Part shown: one piece after another, positions 1 to 14,200 of the stretch
How the letters are laid out: each line of letters begins with the position of its first letter
Numbering within the stretch: position 1 is the first letter of the stretch
Assembly (NCBI RefSeq): GCF_963678635.1
Contig: NC_087065.1
Span: 23,515,254-23,579,253 of the forward strand
Direction of reading: 5' to 3'
DNA: 64,000 nt
Source of the DNA: Symsagittifera roscoffensis
Taxonomy: Eukaryota > Xenacoelomorpha > Acoela > Convolutidae
Made by a program: the position numbers and the translations under genes
Notes under the pieces: model-generated
What the model was told of the DNA's origin: nothing
The model's database searches: none
Seen by the model: only the letters and a program-made list of their open reading frames with translations

Positions 1-1458
1 CAGGCCAAAATCCCGACGTATTTCTTCGCTTCCTTTACTGCTACTAATGGGGGAACCAGGGTTGTTTTAACAAAAATAACAAGTTTTTCTATATAAAAAA
101 GTAATAGCCAAAAACCGAAAGCCAAAACTCACTTAACCCGCAACGAAAAAAAAAAGATTCATCGACCATATCCTAAAACAAATTTTCGATATTTTGGAAA
201 GCCTCACAATTGTGTAATTCACTTCAATTCCATAAAAAAGTTCAGGACTGGAAAAATCAACGCGACATACCAAAAGTTTTCTCGAAACTTGTACAAAAAA
301 AAGAACGCCCATTGCTTAACCTTTATAACTTGCGCCAGGGAGGTCAAAAATGTTTGCAATTTAATCAGAAAGTAAAACTTTTTTTCACATCTAAGTTTCA
401 CCGCTAACAAAAATTTATGAAAAACAATTGGAGTACTTGATGCTTCTTAGTTTCTTAAAAACTTATAAAAGCCCTATACGAGTTACGTACTCTCGTAGTG
501 CCAACAGGACCGTTCTTAACTTTTGTCTCTACAAAAATCAATTGATACCTGCAACTACTTTCACTTCGTTTTATAATCTCTCTTCTAACTTTATTAAGCC
601 ATCCCTCTAATAAACCTTTTCAGTACCTCAACGATGGCTTCAAAAATGGCACAACAAGCGCTCATAAACAATCATTTGAACATTTCGCTACTCTTCTCTT
701 GAGAGCCTTGAACCATAACTTAGCAGCTAAATTGCGCATTCTACGGATAAAGACGAAATGAAAATAAAGGCTAAAGAACTTTTGAAATGTCTGCAAGAAC
801 TGGAAGAATTGGCAGATGATACAGTGTTGTGACCTTTAGCAGACAGGCAAAATCTTCTAATTGATGCCTCTTCGCTACGGAGCCGCAAATGTGCGCTAAT
901 TAAACAAATGTGACGATACGAAAATAACACGGGATACAGATAGATGACTCCTCCAGTCACTCTACTCTGCAACTATCTCTACATACAAAACCAGCCAGCA
1001 GTAGTATTCCCATGCAACCCTCCACTACAACTTACAACAACAGGTACAACGTGCCTACGGCAGCAATAATTTTTGATACTAGTACAACAACGGTACCATC
1101 TAACCCTTTTGCGTTTCGCCAGCCAACCCGGTACAACTACACTACTCAAGGAATACACATTACGCCAGAAAACTTCAGATCGATGCAACAGTTTCCATGG
1201 CCAACATATCGTTGACAACGTGATAATATATACGATTGACCTGGTTCCTTTGCGAACCGAGAGCTCTCTGAAAATGATCGATTTCCAATGACTCCATCAC
1301 TACAACAGCCAGACTGGTGCTAATGGTCTCAACATCCACTATACGGATCGACCGTGTTCAAGAATCGTGACTCCAGTTAATCACGGCCTCTTTTTCACTG
1401 ATCAAAACACAAGCAACAACACATTTCCTTTTCGAGCCATTTAAAAATTACGGCATTA

Positions 1459-1519
1459 TGGAAGTCAACAAAGTTTCCAGTAACAGCACAGAGGAGCAGG
1501 AAAATACGAATATAAATGG
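1459..1519 (+). CDS. Possible first coding exon of an unknown plus-strand transcript
   Basis: ATG at 1459 opens about 20 polar codons and runs straight into GTATGT, a good donor (GT at 1520). No downstream partner exon was identified, and any continuation would run antisense to the CFAP65 3' end. It may be chance. The peptide (MEVNKVSSNSTEEQE...) is not recognised. Confidence 0.18.
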
Positions 1520-2241
1520 TATGTTTTTCATTTGAAGCATTTTATTTTATACATTTTATTGCATAATTTCAAGCAACACTAACGGCTTACAGCATGCAAT
1601 CATTTTGGTTCTTTTATCAAAAAATTTGTTGGAATATTGTGGATTTGCCGGTCATCAACTTTTTAGTCTGAACAGCGAAGCAAAATTATTGAAATGACGC
1701 ACGAACAATTAAAAATTTCATGTAGAAAATTGTATGTACAAAGGCACGGATCTAGAGTTTTCTCGAGGAGCGGGGCGGCGTATTTTCAATAAATGATTTT
1801 TTTTCTAGGTCAATCAAATGCATTTCCTGAACTCTCTTAAAACACCCCAGACTCTTTTAATTTGACATTTTTTTTCCGCCGTAGACACATCGTTGCCAAA
1901 AAATGTCAAAAAGGACGTTTGTAAAAAAATATCAAAAAAAACGTCAAAAAGGACCCTTTGTGAAATGTTTCGACCAAAAAAAGTGTGTCTTTTCGGCGTT
2001 TAGTAGTTTTTGGCGTTTCTGTAAAACATTCCATATTTCAAAATAATTCAATTTATATCATTTGGCATTTTTTATCTACAATTTTACAATTTTTGCACAT
2101 GATTAACTTTTATATGCAGAAGTAATGAAGTAGCATCCTAAAAGATTAGAACAAGATAGATGGTAAAAAGCCTTCGCGATATTTTCCAATAATTTTACCA
2201 GCTCAAACATTAAATGTTATTATATGTTTTGCTATTATGAT

Positions 2242-2247
2242 TTTAAT
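2242..2247 (-). terminator. Candidate CFAP65 poly(A) signal (ATTAAA)
   Basis: The minus strand reads ATTAAA about 150 nt beyond the CFAP65 stop codon. It is the nearest reasonable hexamer; canonical AATAAA occurs only farther away, near 1540-1565. This is a weak motif-only call. Confidence 0.25.
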
Positions 2248-2394
2248 TGCTCAATCCAACAAAGAATTTTTAACTTGTTTTTCAGTAACAACAGTGCATT
2301 GAATCCAAAAACTGAAGTTTGAGCTTCGGCAAAAAAACTGGCCTGTACAATTTGATTTAGAGAAATCTTGTGACAATGAATAGGAATTCTAAGT

Positions 2395-2574
2395 CTAAAT
2401 GTTGGTGTCTTCTCTGTGCATACTTTCGGCTATCAAGCGGGGCTTCATGACTGGGTTGAATGTCTGGGCCACTGCCTCATTGATTATGTTAGACAGACAA
2501 TTCTCGAGAGACTTCTCAGCAGAGAAGGCGATCTCGGCGTCACTGAAATTATTTTAAAACCCATTTGACGAAGA

Positions 2575-2617
<43 letters not shown>

Positions 2618-5207
2618 CTTAAAAGCAAATCGTATCTTCACATACGGTGAACCACATCTATCTCGTGCGGTACCTTATTAATTAGGAACGATTGATACTT
2701 CTGGTTTGAATAATTTACCGGTCATGGAACATTCGGTCATCGAACAATTAATAAATTTAATTTTTTTTGTTAATTTGCTCCACAAAAATATATCAAAATA
2801 AAATACCATATTCGCAGTCCTAAAAAACCAGGAATGAAAAATTCTGTTACATATTCATTATTGACAATTGAATGTCATAAAAAAATCTCAAGTAACAGTA
2901 TAAACCTAGATAAATAAATTTTTCAGAACGAAAGAGTCAAATTCACCTTTTCAGCATTTCCATCATCTTGTTGTTTCGCTCCATCATTCTCAACTCAGGA
3001 GTAGCTGGCATGTGAGGATGCATAAGTGAGGACGAAGTACCCTCACGAGGCTGCTGCTCATTCTTCGGTGGCCTCTCTAGTTCTTCGTGCACACCTGAAT
3101 TAGATTACACTTGAGTTTCAATTTCCCTAAACATCCGAAAAGACTATTTTTAGTTTCGAACAAACGATAATTTTATTTGATCAATGGAAAACTATCAACT
3201 GCATATAAGCCAATTTTTATAGTTTGTGCCAAAAAAAAGGACGCTCATTAACACACTTTTCATATCAAGGTGAAGCCCTGGATGTTCCGACCGCCATTTT
3301 AGTCGTCTTCAAATGAAAAAAAAACTTTTAAAAGACCTAAAATACACAAATATTTTGATGCATTTCATTGATTTTGCATCTTACAGTTAATACTAAGCAC
3401 CAAAAAAAATTTTTGCGTCAAATAGTTCGCCCATATGCATTGAGATATAAAAATAAACAAAACTGTTCGTATTTCAGGTCAAAGCCCTGAATATTCCGAC
3501 TGCCCTTTATTTCATATCGAATGGCTTTGGAAAAAAATATTTGAAAACATTTAACTTTGAACAATATCAAAGATCTAGTTTAAAAAATTGGGTCATGCGT
3601 GATTAATACGACCGATTAGCTAGTCTCGACTCAAATTGGAACAGTTTTATTGTACGGCATGATTCGCTACGCAAAAATTATTCGCGTTACCCTTTCAGCA
3701 TTATGAATAAAATCTTCAAAGCGCCCATAAATTAGTCCAGAGCATGGCCAAAATGGCAAGCAAATTTCAAACTCCCAGAACTTTGCAAAAATACTCAGAG
3801 GTCAAATATTTTTTTGATTTCAGGGAGTCGATATATTCAATAGGGTATAAAAAAATTTTGTTAGAAACTATCACTACGATTATCGAAAACTTACTGAGTA
3901 AAAAAAATCCACCCCAAGCGTAAACATTGAGTTTTCTTCGAAAGTCCGAATAACAAGACTGCTCGTAAATTAAGGCAAAGTCCTGAAGGTTTTGACGGGC
4001 CTTAACTAGCCTTGAAATGTTTTTCTAAATAAAATCAATAAACACACATTTTGATTACTGTTTTAGAATTTTGATTAATTAAACTTGATTACTGTGTTTT
4101 TCTTCACCCAATGGTCAAAACAAAAATATTGAGCGTTGAAATAGGGAACTAATATGGCCAAATAACTAGACTCATCTCAACAATTTTCACCACGCATAAA
4201 TTTTTCTGCATTAGGCTTTCAGCAACATATAGAAAATTTACAAAACACGCATAAAATGGTCCAGAATATGGCCATGTTGGCAAACTTTAAACCCACATAA
4301 CCTTACCTTAATGAACACAGGTAAAAAACTCTTTGTTTGGAAAAGGAGAGTCAATATATTCAATTAGGTCTAATTTTTTTTTACCTCAAGGACACATGGC
4401 TCAAATTTTTACACATACCGTTAAGTTCAGTATCTTTTATCTTTAGTAAACGTTTCTAATTTTTGCTGCAAAATTGTAAAGAGAGTCATTCGGCAACTTC
4501 AGACCATTAAGAAATGATAATATATAAACATAGCCAACAGACGGTTGGAAAAAAGACAATGAACGCCAGAAAACAGAAAAAAAACTGACTTATTTTTTGA
4601 AAAAATCTCAACTTTCGAATTTCCAAGAGAAAAGATGGCTCGAAAAAGCACTTTGAATTTATGGAACAATTTTTAATGACACTTTTTTTTTGATAAAATG
4701 AAATCAGTTTGAAAAAACTGGATCAATAGGTAAAATTTTTGCTTCGTTCGGAAATCTGAAATCGATCACGTTTTCCTGACCTTTACACTTTCGCTATTCG
4801 ATAAAGTTTGCCTTCCTTTTAACAAAGAAAATGAACCAAACTTAAACAGAAATAAAAAGTCAAAGCACAAAAAAAATAAATTTGAGCCTGAACAAATTTG
4901 AGCCTGAACAATTTGAGGCTGAACAATTTTTCCTGAAAAAGAACCGAAAAAAATCATCGCGACCTATATTTGAGTCTGAGCTTTCATCGACTCTTGCAAA
5001 ACAGGCGCCAATAGCAAATTTCTTTGTGTGGTGGCCGTTAGAATGATTGTAACAATAAATTAATATCTCCCTAAGTTATATTAATAAATGTTTTCAAGTT
5101 ACCCGAGAAAGTGATGCCTGCTGATTTGCCCTGTTGGATTCGGTCTGCTCTTACACTCTGAAGTAGTTTGTAGTTTTCTTCGTCTATGGGCTCAAAACCA
5201 CTCATGA
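2395..5207 (-). CDS. CFAP65: CFAP65 exons 30-32 and stop (residues ~1726-1858)
   Basis: Exons 5103-5207, 2947-3094 and 2395-2542. Sequence here is polar and weakly conserved until the last exon, where FSAEKSLENCLSNIINEA and the VMKPRLIA tail parallel the vertebrate ENMIQNILVEA...RPRVIAL C-terminus. The stop is TAG at 2395-2397. Exon 30 is the least certain, since its match rests on phase (1 nt in, 1 nt out) and good splice sites rather than clear homology. Confidence 0.82.
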
Positions 5208-8200
5208 CTAAAATAACAGTGAGTTTCAGAAAAACTTTTTTGAAAGATCAAAATTCAAGATTAAAACAAGGATACATTGTATTGTGCAATGCTCCGACCA
5301 TAGTGTAAAATAAAAGCTATAAAATATTTTTATTATCATTTTCCCTCATTTCACCCCCTCAGGGATTCGATCTCTCCCCCCTGCCGACTCAAGGATCCCT
5401 TATGTACTATTTTGAGATATACATCTTTGGCTGAATCGCCCTAACATTTTTCTAATGGCACAAAACCCAATATATACTAATTTTGAGGGGGGAGCGCGCG
5501 TCAAAAAAATTAAGATTTTTGGGTTAAAATTTTTCGGAAAAGTGCCTAAAAACGCTTTTTTGGCCCGTTTCTTTTTTTTCTGTTCCGCGGCGCAAAACAA
5601 AATTGGTCAAAATATGGTCTTAATAGAATGCGAGAGCTCAGAAAATCAATTTGATTGACTTAAAAAAAACAAAAGTCAACAATTTTTTTTTATTTCCGAA
5701 ACTTTTCGAAAATCCATCCCCTCCTGGATAAAATCTTAGATCAGCCCCCAATTTGACAGCCATACTAGAAATAGCTAATGGCAAAACAGTTTTTGTAAAG
5801 AAATGACTGGAAAATAAAAAATATCATAAATGAAATCAAACAATTTTCAATTTTTTTTTCAGAAAACTTTGAATTTTGATTCCCAAAGTGGCGTTAAAAA
5901 ACTTCAAAAACCAACTTTACTCAAGTAAACTAAGTTTCTTCACTTAATTTTAAAAATAAGCTATTGTCATCCTGCACACTCGCTTTATTCGCTCGAAACT
6001 AGACTAAATCGAAAAAAGAATCGAACCAGTTTTTTTTTCAACACCGGGAAAACTCGAGGCCAACTAAAGCTGGAAAGACCTGTTTGATAATTTTTGAACT
6101 TTTTTCATGATGCACAAGGGAGAAGGAAAATTTCATAAACTGGGCTTCACCCAAAACCGCAGTTGGTTCTCTAATAAAAATAACTAGAAGTGAATTCTTT
6201 TGAGTTCGATTTGGCAGAATAACCTTCAAGAAAATCAAGAAGTTTAAAAAAAAGATCAAAGAATTTCTCGACTTTTTCTATCCGCTGAACCCAAAATCCT
6301 AGATTAGTTTTTGAGAGTAGTCTAAAAGTTTCAAAAAAAAGAGTCAAAAAATCGAAAATTCGAGTTTTCCGAGGGTCATTAATTTTTGTGTAAAAAAATT
6401 AGGCGTAACAGCTTATGCAGGGGAGCTTCTGCCAACCCGTGCTTTCAATTGAAATTAAAATCTCAGATTTGGGAGCGCAGTTTTTGAGAAAAGTTAAAAA
6501 GTGTCAAAAACAGTACAAAAATCGAAAATTTGACTTTTCTGAGGGCCATAACTTTTTGTTTAAAAAATTGGGCGTAGCCGCTTATCCAGGGGAGCTTTCA
6601 CAACCTGTTCAGCTTTGGGAGGGTAATATTCGAGAAAATAAAAAAATCCAAAACTTTGGGTCAAAAATCCCCCACACACTTTTTCGAAGGCTGTAGAAAG
6701 GAGGGTAAGGTAAAAAGAGACTAGGGGATTATGCAGGCACACAGGGGAGTTCGTGGACTTTGCATTGGTACCACTTTGTTGAAAATTGGTAGTAGTTTTT
6801 GAGAAAAACTAAATTTTTGAAAAAAAAGTGAAAAATTTTTCCAAAGCGTCTCAAAAAAAAATCAAAAAAACCAAATCCCATACATTTTCATAATACCTGT
6901 TTCAATCAAACAGGAATTTTTTAAAAAGTTTTTTTTATGTCGTTCGAGTTACGACTCAAAGGGATTTAATATGATTTGTGGCACCTGATTTTGCGTGGAA
7001 AACAAAAAAAGAGAATAAACTAAAAGACCCGAATTCAAAATACCTCCCCCTTTTCAATTGGCGGAAAAATTATAAAACTGATGATTGCAAAGATACAGCT
7101 ACTGCTTTTATTGTAGAACATCTCCATGGAAGAAAAACTCAAATCAACAAAAATTCTATACACAGTCTTAGAACTTGTTGATAACTTCTCAGTACTATAG
7201 TAAATATTCGAAAGGTTTGATCAAAAAAAACTTACAGGTATCTTCTGGTTTGAGTATTCCGGAGTACTCCTTGTTGAGATTAGAGGGTTGTTTCTTCATT
7301 GAAGATCGAGCCGAGAGCTGTCTGCTATAACCCTCTCCTAATTGGAATGAGACATCAGTCTGTTCACGCTTCAAACCATTTACCTGTTTAACAAAGGAAG
7401 AATCAACAATTTCAAAAAGTTTGACACTGGTTCAGAAAAACGAAAATTGGAGCGTTTGAAGAAATCTAAACAGCACAAACTTATTTGAGATAAGAAATTC
7501 GTGGCATCATTTAGCGAAAAACGTACACGTAACCAAAGAATATTCCAACCTTAGCAGCAGAAGTCTGTCTACTTTTCTCCCGCGAGCCCACTTTACTCTC
7601 CCCTTCCTCCTTTTCATAGGCACTTCCGGGAGGTGTGTGGGGTTGAGCTTCTACTTCAGCCTCTGTCTGGTGTAGCTGTTGGACATAATCTTCTGGCTTC
7701 AGTTGGGCAAAGTAGGGTACCGGCTCCGACTGGACGTCTCTGATGGCCTGGTGGAAGGTGGTGTCCTCGAACATGGACCTAAAAAATTTTTTTACAAAAA
7801 ATAAAACGAAACCTTGATAAAAAAAACAGACTAGAGAAATGCATTTGAAGCATTCAAGACCGGAACTAGAAAAGTAATCAAAAACTGGCTCAACATTTCT
7901 GAAACTTACCAAAAACTGTTTTATTCATGTTTTTCTTCATACATTGTAAAATATCGTTGAGCCAGTATATGTCTCTCTAGATTCGCCACATTAAGGGTAA
8001 AATATTTAAAACTAGTTAGCAGAAGTGAAACTTTTAATAAGATGTTAAATCTGTACAAGAAACTACAGTACATGAGATACTAACTTGACTAGACTAGTGA
8101 ATATCCCTGTTGCCAGATCATATTCACTGCACAGACACACAATCTTGTCCGGGTTCTTCTGCAGCCTCTCAATGTCAGTCTCAAAGTCCTCGCTCAGGGT

Positions 8201-11200
8201 GCTAAAATGGAGGAGTTCAACAAGTTAGACATGTAAGAACAACAGTTTAATACCAAATTGTTTTAGTTGAGACCAAATTGTTTACAATATTGCCAGTTCA
8301 ATATTGAGTGACGACGCCGCATTAAAGATTCTGAGAAAAATTGATTCATCTGACAAGAGTTTCGAAACTTTAGTTATTTAAGCAAAATATATGACGCTGG
8401 CAGGGGCAAGTTATCCAAAAAAGACCATTTATGCTATTTTTTTTAATGTACATTTAGAATCCGCAGAATTTTTGGTGTAACGGCGTTGTCACCCATCTAG
8501 ACCTAACTCCTACTTTGACGATAAAATCATATTGCCAACAAATTGGGACCAACAAATTTTAACCAGAACTACATAACCGTGCTAAATGAACTAGTGCTCT
8601 AACTGATTCAAAGAATTGCTTCATGAAGTAATAAAGAGAACTCGATTCTAATGAAAACTAATTGAAACTTGAAGAACTAAAAAAAACCAGAATGAAAACT
8701 CTAATTCGTCGATGAATATTTCATTGATGAAAATTTGATCAGCTAATAGAATCAAAACACTTCCCCATTTTATTTACTCACATCAGGTTGAAACGACTGA
8801 GGAAGCTTGAAATACGAAGGGAAAATAATTAGCGAATCAAGCAGTTTTATTCATTGATAAGTTCGAACCTTGAACTATCGCAATTTGCAGATAAGTGATT
8901 TGACTGATGCCAATAAGCATCAAAATATAGGCCAATAAGCATAATATGTGCTAAATTTTTACAAGCGTCTCGCTGTTTGCAAATACTGCCAAAAACTGAC
9001 AACATTTTTCTAATGGTGATCACCCAGACTTGGATTTTACTGAGATAAATTATATATAAATTAGCTAAAAAACTTGAACTTGAACCAATACTGGAAAAAA
9101 AATTAAGTACAATTTCCTCAAAATCCGATTGGCAGGTTCAAGTCAACTGAAACTAATAACTATCTGTAGAACCCCGATCAAATTAATGTGAAACTGTGAA
9201 TTAATTGAAAAAAGATATCTGTAATCTCACCGGTCGACAAAAAATGAAGACACAGTTCCGAAACTCTCTTCGAACTCCTGTACACTGTGAGTCCTGGCAG
9301 TCACTCCCAGATGGAGGATGAAGGGCTTCGGAGGACTTGGTCTCATCCAAACCTCGGATCCATCTTCAGTGAGTACCTCCCTTGCTCTCCTGTTGGATTT
9401 GCGGTGGTCTTTGTCGCCTCTAGTTTTCTTAATTGGAGGCAACGTCTGAAAGAAAAAAATACATACAATTGTTCATCGGTAATTTTTAACAATTAAGACA
9501 AGATCTTTTAAGATAACTCCAAACCATTAAAAAAAACACGAGCATCACCGAACTTTAAGACTGTTAGTAAAAAAAAACATAGCCAATTGACAGTTGGAAA
9601 AAAGTAATGAACGCAAGGAAACTGAATAAAAACTGACTTGTTTTTTTCAAAACCTTCAACTTTTGAACTTCGAAGAAAAAAAGCTCTTTGAATTTGTAGA
9701 ACAATTTATGATGGTTAGTTTTTTGTTAAAATAAACGCAATTTGAGAAAACTGGATCAAAAGGTAAAATTTCTATTTCGCTGTAAAATTTGAAGCCAATC
9801 ACGTTTTTCGTGACCTTTACAATTTTGCTGTTCGATAGTGGAGTTTGACTTCCTTTAAACAACGAAAATACACTGAACTTCAAAAAAAAATTACAAGTCA
9901 AACCGCGAAAAATCAAAATTGAGCGTGAACAAATTTAAGGACTTTTTCCTGAAAAAAAATCACCAAGAACTATATAAGAGTACTCACTTCGTTCATTACT
10001 CTTAAACAAATGAATTCTTCTTAACTTCAGTAGAAACAAATCAACAGACTACCTCATAGTGCTTGAAGTCTATATCTGACGGAGTGAGAGGCGGTGTAGT
10101 GTTCCTCAGCCTGACACTCTTCAGAGCACTGTCACTTCCCCCCACCTTGTGTATTTCGTTCACATTGTGTTCTGTGATGGTGAACTCCTGGTCTTGCTGG
10201 GCCTTCACTTGAGCCCAGTAGCGCAAATCGTGCTCGTATCTCACCATCTGAGACGAGTTCACAACCTAAGGCGAGAAAAAGCACCACTTAAAAACGCGTG
10301 TTTCTTTTCCTCTAACCCTTATTACGTTTTGAACGTTATCCAACTGGTTTTTCAGCCCCAAAAAATAGTAATTCAGCTTGCATATGCATCAAGCATGAAT
10401 TACAATCATAACGGCAATATTATATTACTTCAAAGATCATAAAAATAGGCTTCCTACGTAGGCTTGCAAATATTCTAATTTTTTCCAGCTTCCAGGACAA
10501 AAAGATGCTAATAATCAGTTATAATTAAAACGTGGAAAGAATCCCAAAAAATTTACCTACTTTATTAAATTATACAAAAAAATGACACTTTTATTCTAAT
10601 TAAGTTGAAGTCAGTATGAGCTACATACTCAAGTGTCGATCTTTTGAACTATGAGTAGGCCCAGTAAAGTTCTTCTGCTTTATCGATGATGTTCTGATAG
10701 TAAAAAGTATTCTGCTTTTTTGTTACATATTGTTCTGATTTCAAATAGAAACAGAAACATGAATTATTTTATTGCGTTCACAAAATGTGACGCCGCCGCC
10801 ACCACCAAAAGAAATATGTTTTTATTCCCTTGCAAAAGGAAGGGAAATGCTATTGGAATAATTCGTATAACGTTTTAAGCATTGAGAATTGAAACGACTA
10901 TTCTCATTCAAAGCGAATATTAACGATTCCTCTCGTGAAATACGAGCATACGAAACCTTCTTCTCGTAAAATACGAATGTACGAATAGAGAATACGAAGT
11001 TAGGAAGTAACTTCTCATTTGATACGAAAAGTGGCGTGATTTCCCCATCTGAGTATAAATAGAAGCTCAAAACTACGGGAATTCATTCCCAACAATATCT
11101 CTTCTAACACCAACACCACTCTCTTCTACCACCCCAACCAATCTCTAAAATAATATCTACTCTCAGTAAAAATATCTCTAATCTAACCGTAAAAATAGAT

Positions 11201-14200
11201 ATTGAGTCAAAAGGCAACTTGCTGTAAATTCATACTAGCTTCTTTTCTAATAAAATATTTCTCAGCGAATTTTAGATTTACTTTCTAAGATAGAAAGTAG
11301 AAAGGACCCTTTATTCCTAGCAAGCGTTTTGTCCGACGTAAATAGTTTTTGCTAGCGTAATAAATTGGTGCGACCAGTGAGGCTTACCTTCTAAAAATTC
11401 GCAAAAATTGCTAAAGTCTCAAAAAGAGATAAACAGCAAAAGATTCCAATTCTCAAACTGGAGAATTGTTGAAATTTCTCTTACAAATAAAGAGAAGTAA
11501 TAAATTTCCAAATCGGAAATTTAAGTTTTCTAAATAAATTTATAAATTTTTCTATCTTTCTTTTTAAAGTTTTAAACTAAATATAAAATGGCTGATACCC
11601 CAATATCCCATCCCAATTTGTCTTTAATGACATTTTCGGGAAAGGATCCGAACCAAAATGCTACGGCTTTTTGGAATTCAGTTGAAAACAAAATTCTTTT
11701 CTCATTAGGTCAAAGACCTGCTGATAATGATGCACGACGCAGCTATGATAGCAGACAACGATCCCTATTCGGATCATTGTTAACTGATACATCTCTTGAA
11801 TGGTTCAATGATAATGTAACCAATGCTACCACATGGGCACAACTCAAAGATCTCTTCCTAAACAGATTTACTGACGGACGAGATCAATTCAAACATAGAA
11901 TTGATGCTGAAAATGCAGCTCGCCAAGATGGCGAATTAATAAAAAATTACTTCCACAGAATTAAATCTTCTGTAGATAGAGGATGGCCCGAAAGTATTGA
12001 TGAAACCGTTCATGCTACTGAAGCTGCTCAAAATGCTGAGAGAACTATACAAACCAGACAAAGAAGTCAAAAGTATATCGATTTCTCAATTAAGGGACTA
12101 AGACCTCTAGCCCTTAAACAAAAAGCTCATGAATACATGATAGAGCATCCAAATGCCAATTGGGATCAATTCACAAATCCTGTAATCACTAAGGATCTAA
12201 CATTCATTGTTGCAACTGATCCTGCTAATAAGTCAACAACGGATAAAATGACTTCATTAGAAACTCAAATTAAAGAACTAACTAAATTGATCAAGAATCA
12301 AGAAGTTAGTGCAATCAGTGACCAGTTTTCATTTCAACGACGTCACCCTGACATCAAGGGAAGACCTAATAGTACACGATTCTGCGAATATTGTAGAATG
12401 AATGGACATTCTAAATCTAGATGTTCAAAAAAGCAAGTTCAGGACGAAGTAAATAAGTTGAGGAAAGAGCTCACAACAAAAAATGAACGAAGAGTTTCAT
12501 TTGAAACTGATTATAAACGAAATCGAAGACCGAATAACTTCCCTAACCAGAGTAACCCTAACCCAAGTAACCGGTTTTGGGATAACCAAAACAGAACTAC
12601 TAACAACTCAAATCCTAGCCAAAATAACTATGGCATTCGCCATAATTATAACTACAACGGAAACAATTTCCAAAAGGCTAATGCACAATCGTCTTTCAAT
12701 AACAAAAGACTTCAAACCTATGATGATAGGTATCCCAGAGAAAACAAATTCAGAGAAAATGAACAAGTTGCTAAACAGTTCTACGACCAAGAAAATAGGC
12801 AATTCAATAGTAACCCTAGAGGTCGACCATATAACACTGGAAGCTATAATAGCAATAACAGTCGAGACTCAACGCGATCTCAATCACCAAATTTTAGATC
12901 GAATCAAATACAGTCTGAAACTACCCACTGGGTTGAGGAAGAAGTCAATTACTGTGATGCTATCACTGATTTCTTTCCTTTAAACTATTAAAGTCTCCGA
13001 AACCAAGCGATGATAGTAATCCTAAATCAAGGATATATCTTAGCTTATATCATTTTGCCACCGGAGACAAAAATAATAATAGTGGACTTGAAATTGAATT
13101 CATGATTGATCCAGGATCAACTTGTAGTATCATAAACTACCCAACTTATCAAGAATTGGAAAAATTAGGTCAAAAAATGACAATTTACCGATCCAAAATT
13201 AAAGCAAAGACTTATAATGGATCTGATATACGTATGTTTGGCCATACATCTATTCAATCTTGTTTCGACACTGATGGAAAATATCCATCTAACCACAAAG
13301 TGTGGATAACTGAAGAGAAGACTGCTAATCTGTTAGGAGTAGACTTTTGTCATCTCTTCTTAAAAGCTCTCTACTTTGATATCCCCGCAGTTGAGCTCAA
13401 ATCAAAAGAAAGTGTAATATCATACGGGTTGATGAACAACGATAAAGAATATCCTAACGTTTCAAAAATTGTCTCAATTAACTTGAAAGAACCCCTGTTC
13501 ATTCCAGCACGCTCTACATACTTATACAAACACTTGGCTGAACCAAATTCATACTTCGAAAAAGGGACTAAATTCCTGCCTCATAAAAATACAACCAAAA
13601 CCGAATTGGTTTTCATTAATACAGTTTGTACTCAAATTGAGCAAAGCCTACCTATCCTAATTGAGAATCAGAAAGATCATCCTGTCACACTAAACAAGTG
13701 TGTACTAGGCTATGCAGTAACTGATATTCAAGGATACGAGGATAAAATATTTGCTATCCACGATTGTGATGAGTTCACAACGAGAATTTTAAACGAAAGT
13801 TCGGAATTCGATAGCTGTTTCATGCTGAACACTGTTGTCAATACAACACAGGAAAGCAATACTCAATTATCCGGCCCCTGTCTACAATATGTAGACTTCA
13901 AAAAAAGGTCCATATTCGAATCGAATATGCCCATTGCTCATACAATCTCTGCAGATAGAGCAATGAAAAAAGGATTTGCTGAATCAATTAGCAAAAGGTA
14001 TCCCGAGCTACGAAACTTTTGTAACTCAATACATGCTAACATTAACGATATTCTCATCTTCACTGATCCAAAATCTAGACAAATCATATATAACCTGATT
14101 ACCAAACAGAGGTACTTTCAGAAACCCACTTACGACAATATATTCAATACCTTGTCCGAAATGAAAGATCATGCTATAGCAAATAATATTCGATCTATCG

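Larger units (their letters stand above)
1..2394. other. Region 3' of CFAP65 without a recognised gene
   Basis: No ORF here resembles a known family. A stretch at about 750-1420 keeps scattered short polar peptides in several frames, interrupted by stops, and could be decayed coding or transposon DNA. Positions 1745-1860 match the end of a dispersed repeat also found at 5340, 31993 and 53741. A short plus-strand frame at 1459 ends at a perfect donor (listed separately). Confidence 0.5.

Noticed and set aside
10822-11070. 82-codon minus-strand ORF in the 5' LTR, repeated in the 3' LTR at 23817
   Set aside because: It is in U3/R on the wrong strand, appears twice only because the LTR does, and has no recognisable features.
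12483-12983. 166-codon plus-strand ORF overlapping the gag 3' end
   Set aside because: Shadow of the Asn/Arg-rich gag tail in another frame; low-complexity translation.
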